A DNA stretch of 64,000 nt from positions 16,526-80,525 of the forward strand of contig NZ_FOJY01000015.1 in the NCBI RefSeq assembly GCF_900112085.1. Reading direction: 5' to 3'. This document shows positions 17,429-26,590 of this stretch, piece after piece. Below the pieces are notes generated by a model. It was not told where the DNA came from. It saw nothing but the letters and a program-made list of their open reading frames with translations, and ran no database searches. Within the stretch, counting starts at the first letter, position 1, and every line of letters starts with the position of its first letter. The translations under genes and the position numbers were made by a program. Source of the stretch: Acetitomaculum ruminis DSM 5522. GTDB taxonomy: Bacteria > Bacillota > Clostridia > Lachnospirales > Lachnospiraceae.

Positions 17429-19033
17429 ATGCTTGAGAAAATTAAAAATATACCTAATAGAATCTTAGAATGGTGGAATGGCTTTACAAACAAGCAAAAA
17501 ATAATAATTTCAGGAGTTGCAGCAGCTGTTTTAATATCGGTAATTGTCTTAGCTGTTGTACTTACAAGACCGACTATGGTGACCCTTATTACCTGTGAGA
17601 ATACTGCTGAAGCTTCAAAAGTCAAAGGGCTTTTAGAAGGGGATAGTATGGGGTATGACATGTCGGAGGATGGATTGACCTTTAAGGTTAAAAAGCAGGA
17701 CTTAGCAGATGCGGAATTGCTTCTTGGAGGAAATGATATTCCTACAAAGGGCTATGACTTAGAAAGTGTATTTGAAGGTGGATTTAGTGCTACAGAATCA
17801 GATAAGACCAAGAAATATACAGCTTATCTTGAAGATAAAATAGCTGATACACTTGCTTCCTCAGATATGGTAGAATCGGCTACGGTTCAGCTTGTTATGC
17901 CAAATGATGATGGAACAATACTTGCTTCAAGAGAAAATACCTATGCAAGTGTTATGCTTAAATTAAATAGTGAATTAGAAGATGATGTGGCCGAAAATTT
18001 TGCAAAATATGTTGCAACGGCGGTGGGAAATGATTCAACCCACGAGGTAACCATCATTGATTCAACCGGTAAACAGCTTTATGACGGTGGTGATGAAAGC
18101 AATGACGGAAGTGTTTCAGCCAGCACCCAAATGGAAGTTAGAAATAAAGCTGAGGCCATGGTAAAAAAAGAAGTTAAGGATGTTATGATTGGTACCAATA
18201 TGTACGACAATGTGGAAGTTGGTATGAACCTTAATATCAGTTTTAAAACAACCAATGTTACAGACCATGAATATTATGTGGCAGATGGTAATAAACAAGG
18301 CTATAAAGACTCAGAAAGTGTTTATAATAAAGAATCCCAGGGAGGAACAAGCGGAACTCCGGGAACAGATTCAAATGATGATACAACTTATCAGATTCAG
18401 GATAATGCAAACAGTTCGGAAACAATCAGCGAAACAGATACTGACTATGCATTAAATGAGAAAGTAACTATTACCGATGAACCGGCAGGAACCATAGATA
18501 CGGAAAATTCTTCAATATCAGTTGTGGCTACCACATACAAGATTTATAACGAAGATGATCTTAAGGCAGACGGATCATTAGACGGTACAAGTTTTGATGA
18601 ATTTAAATCCAAAAACAGTGAAACAAAGAAAGGCACAGTAGATGAAGAACTTATTAAAAGTGTTGCAGATGCTACAGGTATTCCTACAGCTAATATTTCA
18701 ATTGTTTCTTATACGATTCCGTATTTTGTGGAATCTGACGGATCAGGACTTACCGTTTCAAGAATAATTGAGTTTGTATTGGCAGCATTGATACTTCTTA
18801 TGCTTGGATTTGTAGTATTTAGAAGCACAAGACCGGCAGAAGTTGTAGAGACAGAACCAGAGCTTTCAGTAGAATCACTTCTTGAGACTACCAGAGCCGC
18901 TGAGGAATCTTTAGAAGATATCGGGTTTCAGGAAAAATCAGAGACTCGTTTGCTTATTGAAAAATTTGTGGATGAGAACCCTGAGGCAGTGGCCGGTCTG
19001 CTTAGAAACTGGTTAAATGATGATTGGGAGTGA
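17429..19033 (+). CDS. fliF: Flagellar MS-ring protein FliF
   Basis: Inner-membrane ring on which the basal body is built. The ATG at 17429 has AAGGAG upstream and gives 534 aa; the frame extends 12 codons further upstream without a ribosome site. First membrane helix near residues 30-52, YscJ/PulD-like ring domain with ENTYASVMLKL, a low-complexity acidic middle, a second membrane helix near 445-465, and the C-terminal FliG-binding tail ending RNWLNDDWE. fliG begins 8 nt after its stop. Confidence 0.95.
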   Translation: MLEKIKNIPNRILEWWNGFTNKQKIIISGVAAAVLISVIVLAVVLTRPTMVTLITCENTAEASKVKGLLEGDSMGYDMSEDGLTFKVKKQDLADAELLLGGNDIPTKGYDLESVFEGGFSATESDKTKKYTAYLEDKIADTLASSDMVESATVQLVMPNDDGTILASRENTYASVMLKLNSELEDDVAENFAKYVATAVGNDSTHEVTIIDSTGKQLYDGGDESNDGSVSASTQMEVRNKAEAMVKKEVKDVMIGTNMYDNVEVGMNLNISFKTTNVTDHEYYVADGNKQGYKDSESVYNKESQGGTSGTPGTDSNDDTTYQIQDNANSSETISETDTDYALNEKVTITDEPAGTIDTENSSISVVATTYKIYNEDDLKADGSLDGTSFDEFKSKNSETKKGTVDEELIKSVADATGIPTANISIVSYTIPYFVESDGSGLTVSRIIEFVLAALILLMLGFVVFRSTRPAEVVETEPELSVESLLETTRAAEESLEDIGFQEKSETRLLIEKFVDENPEAVAGLLRNWLNDDWE

Positions 19034-19040
19034 TGAAAAA

Positions 19041-20048
19041 ATGGCGAATTCAGAAATAACCGGCCTGCAAAAAGCCGCAATCCTACTCATTGCGTTAGGG
19101 CCAGAAAAGTCGGCTTCGATTTTTAAACATTTAAAAGAAGAAGAAATAGAAGAATTGACCTTGGAGATTGCAAATACCAGAAGCGTATCTCCTCAGATGA
19201 AAGAAGAAGTTTTAGAGGAATTTTATCAGGTATGTCTGGCTCAGCAATACATTGCAGAGGGTGGTATTGGATATGCAAAAGAACTTTTGGAAAAAGCTCT
19301 TGGAGGAGAGAAGGCTTCAAGCGTTATCTCAAAACTTACATCTTCCTTACAGGTACGACCTTTTGAATTTGTAAGAAAAGCAGATCCTTCGCAAGTCTTA
19401 AACTTTATACAAGATGAGCATCCTCAGACCATAGCTCTTATACTTTCGTATTTGAAGCCACAGCAGGCAGCTATGATTATTGGTGCCATACCGCCGGAAA
19501 AACAGGCAGATGTTGCAAAAAGAATTGCACTTATGGACAGAACATCTCCGGATGTTATTTCAGAGGTAGAAAATATATTGGAAAAGAAATTGTCTTCACT
19601 GGTAAATCAGGATTTTGCCATCATTGGTGGTGTAGATTCTGTTGTAGATATCTTAAATACAGTAGACAGATCTACAGAAAAGCATATTATGGAAACTTTG
19701 GAAATCGACGAGCCGGAACTTGCCGACGAAATCAGAAAGAAAATGTTCGTATTCGAGGATATTCTTCTTTTGGACGACAGATCTATCCAGCGTGTGCTTA
19801 GAGATGTTGATAATAACGATCTTGCAACTGCTCTTAAAGGTGCAAATGAAGAAGTTCAGACTGCAATCCTTAACAACATGTCAAAACGTCTTGCATCTAT
19901 GATTAAAGAGGATATGGAATTCATGGGTCCTGTACGTATGAAAGATGTTGAAGAAGCACAGCAAAAGATTGTTGGTATTATCAGAAAACTTGAAGATTCA
20001 GGTGAAATTGTTATTTCCAGAGGTGGAGGTGACGAGATAATTGTCTAA
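19041..20048 (+). CDS. fliG: Flagellar motor switch protein FliG
   Basis: Rotor protein that contacts MotA and couples torque to direction. The start at 19041 is preferred (GGGAGTG at 19026-19032), giving 335 aa. N-terminal domain ALGPEKSASIFKHL, middle domain with EHPQTIALILSYLKP and PPEKQADVA, and the C-terminal torque helix LLLDDRSIQRVLRDVDN with its charged residues. It overlaps the fliH start by 8 nt. Confidence 0.97.
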   Translation: MANSEITGLQKAAILLIALGPEKSASIFKHLKEEEIEELTLEIANTRSVSPQMKEEVLEEFYQVCLAQQYIAEGGIGYAKELLEKALGGEKASSVISKLTSSLQVRPFEFVRKADPSQVLNFIQDEHPQTIALILSYLKPQQAAMIIGAIPPEKQADVAKRIALMDRTSPDVISEVENILEKKLSSLVNQDFAIIGGVDSVVDILNTVDRSTEKHIMETLEIDEPELADEIRKKMFVFEDILLLDDRSIQRVLRDVDNNDLATALKGANEEVQTAILNNMSKRLASMIKEDMEFMGPVRMKDVEEAQQKIVGIIRKLEDSGEIVISRGGGDEIIV

Positions 20049-20943
20049 TCTTTTTAAGGCGGCGTTCGTTAGAAACAAGGATGGACAAACGCCCCATGTT
20101 ATTGATTCAAACTCTTTATTGATGGAGAAAATGCAAAAAGCAAAGGAAGCCTATGAGAAAACGGATGAGCCTTATCAAGATGGTGACAAGGTGGTATTCC
20201 AGGAATTTTCTGATGAAGAAAATGACGGCTTTTTTCAGGGAGAGGGAGATAACGAGGTGGAGGAAGGAGAAAATACCGGCTTCACCTCAAATGTTATAAA
20301 GGCTCCTGAATTTGATCTTGGCAAATATGAGGAAATTGCAGCTGAGATTTTAGCAAAGGCACGAAGAGAGGCTGAGAGCATTAGAAATGATGCCCTGGTA
20401 GAAGCGGCAGAAGTTAGAAATGCAGAAGCTTTAAAAGGTCGTGAGGAAGGCTATGAAGAAGGCTACAATCAGGGTATTGAAGCAAGAGAAAAAGAAATGG
20501 AAGAGTTAAGAGCTTCCGTGGAAGAAGAAAAGGCGAGTTTACAGGCTGAATATAACAAACAGGTAGCAGAAATAGAACCTCATCTTGTAAATGTTATCGC
20601 TGATGTCTTTGAACAGGTTTTTCTTATTCAATTTGCCGATAAAAAAGAGATTGTATTGAATATTGTTAAAAATGCTGTGGAGAAAATAGAAGACAGCAAG
20701 GAATTTACCATAAAAGTACCTGTTGAAAATCTACAATTTTTAATTGAGCATAAGGCAGAATTGCAGGAAAAACTTGGCGAATATGTAAAAATTGAGATAA
20801 TTTCCGATAATACCCTCAGAGACAATCAATGTATTATTGATACGGATTCCGGTGTTTTTGACTGCAGTCTTGATATACAGTTAGACAATCTGGTGAGAGA
20901 TTTAAAATCCTTAAGTATTACGGAGTTTCAGAATAATAGGTAG
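20041..20943 (+). CDS. fliH: Flagellar export ATPase stator FliH
   Basis: A 300-aa FliH/YscL-like protein. Acidic variable N-terminus, a long charged coil with alternating A/E/R (about residues 100-180), and the C-terminal VNVIADVFEQVFLIQ ... FTIKVPVENLQFLIEHK region that binds FliI. The start is TTG at 20041, inside the last codons of fliG, with GGAGGTG upstream. Low sequence conservation is normal; the call also rests on position before fliI. Confidence 0.9.
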   Translation: MSNLFKAAFVRNKDGQTPHVIDSNSLLMEKMQKAKEAYEKTDEPYQDGDKVVFQEFSDEENDGFFQGEGDNEVEEGENTGFTSNVIKAPEFDLGKYEEIAAEILAKARREAESIRNDALVEAAEVRNAEALKGREEGYEEGYNQGIEAREKEMEELRASVEEEKASLQAEYNKQVAEIEPHLVNVIADVFEQVFLIQFADKKEIVLNIVKNAVEKIEDSKEFTIKVPVENLQFLIEHKAELQEKLGEYVKIEIISDNTLRDNQCIIDTDSGVFDCSLDIQLDNLVRDLKSLSITEFQNNR

Positions 20944-20948
20944 TTATT

Positions 20949-22259
20949 ATGGCGATTAATTATGAAAAATATAAGCAACTTGCAACATGTACATTTTATA
21001 AAAAGCTTGGCAGGGTGGAAAAAATTGTCGGTTTAACCATAGAGTCCTTAGGACCAGAGGCAAATTTAAACGATTTGTGTAAGATATATATAAACGGCAA
21101 GAAACCTCACACTGTCATTGCGGAAGTAGTTGGCTTTCGTGATAAAAGGATACTTTTGATGCCCTATGAAAATGTTGAGGGAGTAGGACTTGGATGTATT
21201 GTGGAAAATACCAATCGTCCATTAAGCGTTGCTGTGGGAGATGAGCTTCTTGGCAGGGCTGTTGATGGACTAGGCCATTTTGAAGGAATGGAAGATTGTA
21301 ATTTAAATCACATTTATCCTGTTGATGCACCTCCCCCTGATCCTATGAAAAGAAAAATGATAAATGAGGTTATGCCCCTTGGAGTCAAGGCGGTGGACGG
21401 ACTTATCACCTTGGGAAGAGGACAGCGTATAGGCATTTTCGCAGGTAGTGGTGTTGGTAAAAGTACCTTGCTTGGTATGTTTGCAAGAAATACGAAAGCG
21501 GACATCAATGTCATTGCTCTTATTGGAGAACGAGGCAGGGAGGTCCGTGAATTTATTGAAAGAGATTTAGGCGAGGAGGGTATGAAAAGGTCTATTGTAG
21601 TGGTTGCTACATCTGATAAACCCGCACTTATTAGAAAACAGGCTGCAAAAACGGCTACAGCCATTGCAGAATATTTCAGAGACCAGGGCAGGGATGTTCT
21701 TTTGATGATGGACTCACTGACCCGTTTTTCCATGGCTCAAAGAGAGATAGGACTTGCCTCAGGAGAACCTCCCGTAACAAGGGGATATCCTCCTAGTGTA
21801 TATTCTGAGATGCCAAAGCTTCTTGAAAGAGCAGGAACCTCTCAGAAAGGCTCCATAACAGGTCTTTATACAGTTCTTGTAGATGGTGATGACATGAATG
21901 AGCCTATTGCCGATACAGCAAGAGGTATCTTAGATGGCCATATTATTCTTTCCAGAAAACTTGGTCATAAAAATCATTACCCGGCCATAGATATTTTACA
22001 GAGTATTTCCAGGGTTATGAGCTCAATTGTTGATGATAATCACAAGGCGGCTGCCGGAAAATTAAAAAATGTAATGGCAACCTATAATGAAGCAGAGGAC
22101 CTTATTAATATAGGTGCCTATAAAAAGGGTTCAAATCCGGATATTGATTATTCAATTGAAAAAATTAAAGAAATAAATAGTTATCTTAAGCAGCAAACCT
22201 ATGAAAAATTCAATTTTGAAGAAGAAATTGCAATGTTAGAGGCTATATTTGAATCTTAA
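20949..22259 (+). CDS. fliI: Flagellar type III export ATPase FliI
   Basis: F1-beta-like ATPase of the flagellar export gate, 436 aa. Walker A GIFAGSGVGKST near 163-174, IGERGREVREFIE, Walker B VLLMMDSLTRF near 253-263, and GEPPVTRGYPPSVY. It follows fliH by 5 nt. Confidence 0.97.
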   Translation: MAINYEKYKQLATCTFYKKLGRVEKIVGLTIESLGPEANLNDLCKIYINGKKPHTVIAEVVGFRDKRILLMPYENVEGVGLGCIVENTNRPLSVAVGDELLGRAVDGLGHFEGMEDCNLNHIYPVDAPPPDPMKRKMINEVMPLGVKAVDGLITLGRGQRIGIFAGSGVGKSTLLGMFARNTKADINVIALIGERGREVREFIERDLGEEGMKRSIVVVATSDKPALIRKQAAKTATAIAEYFRDQGRDVLLMMDSLTRFSMAQREIGLASGEPPVTRGYPPSVYSEMPKLLERAGTSQKGSITGLYTVLVDGDDMNEPIADTARGILDGHIILSRKLGHKNHYPAIDILQSISRVMSSIVDDNHKAAAGKLKNVMATYNEAEDLINIGAYKKGSNPDIDYSIEKIKEINSYLKQQTYEKFNFEEEIAMLEAIFES

Positions 22260-22273
22260 AGGCAGGTGATTGT

Positions 22274-22720
22274 ATGGGCAGATTTATTTTTAAAATGCAA
22301 AATATCCTGGAGATAAAGATAAAGCTGGAAACTCAGGCAAAAAATGCCTATGCAGAAGCAGCCAACCGACTTAGTCAAGAGGAAGAAAAAAGGGATGCTT
22401 TGATAAAAAGAAGGCTTGATTATGAAGATGAGGAAAGAGAACTTATGACAGGTAAGATGAATGTCATTGACATAAAATCCCAAAAAGAAGCCATAAGAGT
22501 CATGGATGAGCTGATAAAAAGACAAAGGGCAAAAGTAGTTCTTGCCAGAAAAAATCTGGATTTGGAAAGAATAAAACTTAATCAGGCAATGGTTGAAAGA
22601 AAAACCTACGAAAAACTTCGTGAAAGGGCTTTGGAAGAATATCGTGAGGAGGAACTTGCCAGAGAAAGTAAAGAAATAGATGAGCTTGTCAGCTACAAAT
22701 ACGGAACAAAACAATTATAA
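22274..22720 (+). CDS. fliJ: Flagellar export chaperone FliJ
   Basis: A 148-aa, almost wholly coiled-coil protein that begins FKMQNILEIKIKLETQAKN, the FliJ family opening, and ends in a charged helix. It acts as the stalk of the FliI ATPase and recycles export chaperones. GGCAGGTGA precedes the ATG. Confidence 0.9.
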   Translation: MGRFIFKMQNILEIKIKLETQAKNAYAEAANRLSQEEEKRDALIKRRLDYEDEERELMTGKMNVIDIKSQKEAIRVMDELIKRQRAKVVLARKNLDLERIKLNQAMVERKTYEKLRERALEEYREEELARESKEIDELVSYKYGTKQL

Positions 22721-22732
22721 GGCGGTGAAATA

Positions 22733-23632
22733 ATGGCAGATGAAAAAGATAATAGCGTGGAAAATGCAGTAGAAAAACCGGCAGAAAAGCCCGTGGATAA
22801 AGCTGCAGAAAAAAGAGCAAAAAAAGAAGCCAAAAGAGAGGCAAAAGAGGCAAAAAAGAGAGAAAAACTTGAAAAAGAAGCAGCTAAAAGGGGAATGACA
22901 GTCGAGGAATTATTGGAAGAAAGAAGCGGAGGAAAACTGTCTGTTGTCATTTTGACTTTTCTTATACTTTTAGTGTGGCTTGCTATTTTTGCAGCCCTCA
23001 TAAAATTTGACGTGGGAGGTTTTGGAAGTACTGTTTTATATCCTATGTTAAAAGACGTTCCATATGTAAACAAAATTCTTCCTGATGTGGAAGATGATAC
23101 CAACAATGCTACAGGAGAGGAATCAAAATATCAGACTCTTGACGAAGCCCTTGCAAGAATTGATGAATTAGAAAAAGAACTCTCAGCAGCTAAATCTTCC
23201 TCAAGTGGTGACAGTGATAAAATATCAGAACTTGAAGAAGAAGTTTCAAGACTTAAGGTATATGAAGAGAATCAAACAGCCTTTCAAACTGAAAAAGAAA
23301 ATTTTTATAGAGAGGTTGTTTTTGGGGATAATGCACCCGATATAAATGAATATAAGACATATTATGAAAGCATTGATTCAGAAAACGCAGCCAAGCTTTA
23401 TAAAGAGGTTTTAGCTTCGCAAGAAGCAAGCCAAGAGGTACAAGATTACGCCTCAACTTACGCTTCAATGAAGCCGAAACAGGCGGCAGCCATACTTGAA
23501 ACAATGACTGATAATTTAAGTCTTGTGGCAAAAATTCTCGATAATATGGACACCGAGGACAGAGCCAATATATTAGGAAACATGGATAAAAATGTAGCTG
23601 CACAGCTTACAAAACTTATGAATCCTGATTAA
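22733..23632 (+). CDS. MotE-like flagellar protein (MgtE N-domain type)
   Basis: A 299-aa protein in the fliJ-fliK interval, where B. subtilis has ylxF. Lysine/glutamate-rich cytosolic coil (residues 1-60), one membrane helix (VVILTFLILLVWLAIFAALI, about 68-87), a coiled coil and a C-terminal MgtE-N-like helical domain (YASMKPKQAAAILETM ... LDNMDTEDRANIL). MotE proteins act as chaperones for the MotC stator in rhizobia; the role in Firmicutes is not settled. Confidence 0.82.
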   Translation: MADEKDNSVENAVEKPAEKPVDKAAEKRAKKEAKREAKEAKKREKLEKEAAKRGMTVEELLEERSGGKLSVVILTFLILLVWLAIFAALIKFDVGGFGSTVLYPMLKDVPYVNKILPDVEDDTNNATGEESKYQTLDEALARIDELEKELSAAKSSSSGDSDKISELEEEVSRLKVYEENQTAFQTEKENFYREVVFGDNAPDINEYKTYYESIDSENAAKLYKEVLASQEASQEVQDYASTYASMKPKQAAAILETMTDNLSLVAKILDNMDTEDRANILGNMDKNVAAQLTKLMNPD

Positions 23633-23674
23633 AAATTAGAATTATGAAAACTAAATATTGAAAGGAGGAAGGCT

Positions 23675-25369
23675 ATGGATAATGCAACAAAGATTGGTCT
23701 TTTGGTAGGGCTAAACAGCATACAAAACCAGACTTTTGAACAGTCTTTAAAAGCCGATAAAGCCGTGATGGATTTTTCAAATTATCTTGGAAATCCCTCA
23801 GATAAAGGGTCTTTGATTGAACAGTCTGATACGGGACAAAAGAAGGCTTTTAATCCGGCTAAGGATGTTGGCAAAGATATGCTTTATGAAAAAGATTGTT
23901 CTAAGGCAAAGGATTCAATTAAGAAAAAGGATGTCCTTAATAAGCCTGATATTTCAACTATAGCAGACAAAATAACTGCTGTAGAAGACAAGGTAGAAAC
24001 TTTGGTTTCTGAGGCTTTGGGTATTTCAAAAGAGGAGCTAAAAGAAGTAATGGAAGAAGCCGGTTTATCCTGTATTTCATTATTACTTCCTCAAAATCTT
24101 ACAAAGCTTTGCATGGAGGTTACAAATGCAGCTGATGTGGGAGAGCTTTTGATAAACAGTGACTTTTCAGCGCTGATGTCTTTAATTTCAGATATCTCTC
24201 AGGAGTTTGTGATTGAAACTGCTATTCCTAAGGAATTATTATCATCCTTAATCGAAGATATTGAGAATATGCCGGTAAAGGTTGAAAATCAGGTATTAGC
24301 ACCAGAGGAAGATAAAAAGCTTGTGGATTTATCAGAGAATGCACAAATAGCAGTAAATGAGGAAAATGAAGCTTTGCAAACAGTATTTCCAAAAGCAGAG
24401 ATTCTTACTGATGAAAGTCAAAAGCCTGCAGGAGAAGAAATTAAAGCGGAGATTCCAAATGAGCCAGTAGAAAATGCAAAAGAGGAGTTCTCCAGTGAAA
24501 ATCTTAAGGAGCTTTCAGTTGAAAAACCTGAAGAAGCCGTAGAAAATGAGGCAATCTTTGTGGAAGTAGCTAAAGATGATTCAAAGTCAATTACTGTAGA
24601 AACTTTAAATCCTGTAAAGAAAGAAGAAGTAGTTTCAGATGAAAATACAGACCAAGCTGAAATTCAGGATGAATCTGTTAAGGAAGTTGATTTAAAAGTT
24701 GGCAACATTAAAGAAGAAGGAGAATCTAAAGGTGAATCTTTTGAAAATGAAGAATTTACAAAAGATCATGATTACGCTTCACCTGGTAAAACAGTGAAAA
24801 AAGAAGTTATTTCTCCAGAAGAAAATGTAACCCATCAAACCACCACAACCTTTGATTCGGCTAATCAAACTATTGTAGTTGAAACAGTTACAGACAGTGG
24901 AGTAGTTTATACTTCAGTTACGGTAACAGATATTTTAGAGCAGATTGCAAACCAGGTAAAAATCAATGTTAATGACATCAGTCAGGGGATTACGATGCAA
25001 CTTAATCCGGAACATTTAGGAAAACTTGGTGTTAGCTTAACTGTTAAAGCCGGTGCTCTTACAGCATCATTTGTTGTAGAAAACGCTCAGGTTAAGAGTG
25101 CACTTGATTATTCAATTTATCAGTTAAGACAAAGTCTTGAAGCTTCTGGAATAAAAGTAGATGCCGTAGAGGTTACAATTGCCAGTCATGAGTTTGAAAG
25201 CAATTTAGAACAGGGGCAAAACCAGAATCAAAACCAGAATGGACAAGAGTCCTCAAAATATGCAAATGGCAGTCTGGATGAGGATGGAAGTGGAATGTAT
25301 GAAGTTTCAGAAGAAACCGAGGAAAGAATAATGAGAGAAAATGGAACTACCATGAATCTCACAGCATAA
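23675..25369 (+). CDS. fliK: Flagellar hook-length control protein FliK
   Basis: A secreted molecular ruler that ends hook growth by switching FlhB specificity. At 564 aa: a long, acidic, poorly conserved N-terminal part, then the conserved C-terminal domain (about 438-510) with MQLNPEHLGKLGVSLTVKAG and LRQSLEASGIKVDAVEVTI. A Q/N-rich stretch (QGQNQNQNQNGQ) follows. GGAGG precedes the ATG. Confidence 0.92.
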   Translation: MDNATKIGLLVGLNSIQNQTFEQSLKADKAVMDFSNYLGNPSDKGSLIEQSDTGQKKAFNPAKDVGKDMLYEKDCSKAKDSIKKKDVLNKPDISTIADKITAVEDKVETLVSEALGISKEELKEVMEEAGLSCISLLLPQNLTKLCMEVTNAADVGELLINSDFSALMSLISDISQEFVIETAIPKELLSSLIEDIENMPVKVENQVLAPEEDKKLVDLSENAQIAVNEENEALQTVFPKAEILTDESQKPAGEEIKAEIPNEPVENAKEEFSSENLKELSVEKPEEAVENEAIFVEVAKDDSKSITVETLNPVKKEEVVSDENTDQAEIQDESVKEVDLKVGNIKEEGESKGESFENEEFTKDHDYASPGKTVKKEVISPEENVTHQTTTTFDSANQTIVVETVTDSGVVYTSVTVTDILEQIANQVKINVNDISQGITMQLNPEHLGKLGVSLTVKAGALTASFVVENAQVKSALDYSIYQLRQSLEASGIKVDAVEVTIASHEFESNLEQGQNQNQNQNGQESSKYANGSLDEDGSGMYEVSEETEERIMRENGTTMNLTA

Positions 25370-25387
25370 TTTGAAAGGGTGAATAAT

Positions 25388-26032
25388 ATGCCAAATATCG
25401 TTCCTGTAGTTGATGGAGTTATTCAGTCAGATAAAGGCAAGGAAAGTTCCAATACAACTAAAAAAAGTAATTCAAGTATGGATAAAAATGCATTTTTACA
25501 GCTTTTGGTAGCTGAGATGCAATATCAAGATCCCCTTGAACCTACAGCAAATACAGAATATATTTCACAATTTGCTACATTTTCACAATTAGAAGAATTA
25601 CAAAATGTAAGCGCCGTTACAAAACAGACCTTAGGTTCAGACCTTATAGGAAAAATAGTTGTGGTTCAGTCAACAGACAAGCAAGGCGCAACCAATTATG
25701 TGGAAGGAATGGTTGACTATATCCTTCAACAAAACAACAATACATATCTTTCAGTAAACGGAGGTTTGTATAAAGTTGATGACTTATATCAGGTTGTAGA
25801 TCAGGATTATTACGAAGCTATGGATGTTTTAGAAGCTTTATATGAAAAGTTATCTGCACTTCCGGCAACGGATAAATTAACCTTATCAGATCAAGCAGCC
25901 GTAACCACCGCAAGAAGATTGTACAATTCCTTAAATGAAAAAGGAAAAGGATATGTATCTTCAGAATTGTTAAATATTCTGACAGATGCAGAAGAAAAAA
26001 TTGCTGAGCTTAAAAAAGCAGTAATCGGATAA
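25388..26032 (+). CDS. flgD: Flagellar hook-capping protein FlgD with extra helical tail
   Basis: Scaffold for hook assembly. Start at 25388 (AAAGGGTGA upstream), 214 aa. The FlgD core AFLQLLVAEMQYQDPLEPTA plus EYISQFATFSQLEELQNV is at about 35-74, followed by a Tudor-like part. Residues from about 146 on (LYEKLSALPATDKLTLSDQA, then ARRLYNSLNEKGKGYV and DAEEKIAEL) are not part of usual short FlgD; they resemble a three-helix module repeated in many clostridial surface proteins. Confidence 0.92.
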   Translation: MPNIVPVVDGVIQSDKGKESSNTTKKSNSSMDKNAFLQLLVAEMQYQDPLEPTANTEYISQFATFSQLEELQNVSAVTKQTLGSDLIGKIVVVQSTDKQGATNYVEGMVDYILQQNNNTYLSVNGGLYKVDDLYQVVDQDYYEAMDVLEALYEKLSALPATDKLTLSDQAAVTTARRLYNSLNEKGKGYVSSELLNILTDAEEKIAELKKAVIG

Positions 26033-26081
26033 ATTATTAAAAGATTTTATATGATGAAAAAGTTAAATGGAGATGATGACC

Positions 26082-26501
26082 ATGAATATTAATAATAATT
26101 TCAAATCCATTGGTCAGGTAGCAGATCAGTATTTAAACCAAAACAAGACTAACTCAAGGAAAATTGGGGATTCCAAAGATAGTCAGGTATCATTTATAGA
26201 TGTATTAAAAAGAAATATACCTGATAGTGATACCAATAAGGCCGAAGAAGGTCTGAAATTTTCTAAACATGCAAGCTTAAGGCTTCAAAGCAGAAATATA
26301 GACTTAACACAAAGCCAATTAGAAAGATTAAATAATGGTGCAAAAAAAGCATCAGAAAAAGGTATTAATGAATCTTTGGTAGTGGTGGATGAATTATCTT
26401 TTATAGTTAATATTCCTAACAAAACAGTAGTAACTGCCATGGATCAGACAGAAAATGAAGATAATGTTTACACAAATATTGATGGAGCCGTGATTATTTA
26501 G
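26082..26501 (+). CDS. TIGR02530 family flagellar operon protein
   Basis: A small protein (139 aa from the ATG at 26082; TGGAGATGA upstream) found between flgD and flgE in many Firmicutes. Conserved part: LKFSKHASLRLQSRNIDLTQ, with LNNGAKKASEKGINESLVVV and the FIVNIPNKTVVTAMD strand. The exact role is unknown; a function in hook assembly is inferred from position. Confidence 0.87.
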   Translation: MNINNNFKSIGQVADQYLNQNKTNSRKIGDSKDSQVSFIDVLKRNIPDSDTNKAEEGLKFSKHASLRLQSRNIDLTQSQLERLNNGAKKASEKGINESLVVVDELSFIVNIPNKTVVTAMDQTENEDNVYTNIDGAVII

Positions 26502-26590
26502 CCGGACCTTAATGGAGGTTAATGCTTTTGAATGACAGAGAAAGCATATCGGTTCTATCACAATTAAGTTAAGATTGGAGGAACTTAATT

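Noticed and set aside
22693..23106. A 137-codon minus-strand Ser/Ala/Phe-rich frame
   Set aside because: Antisense to the Lys/Glu/Ala-rich coil of the MotE-like gene, a typical shadow frame.
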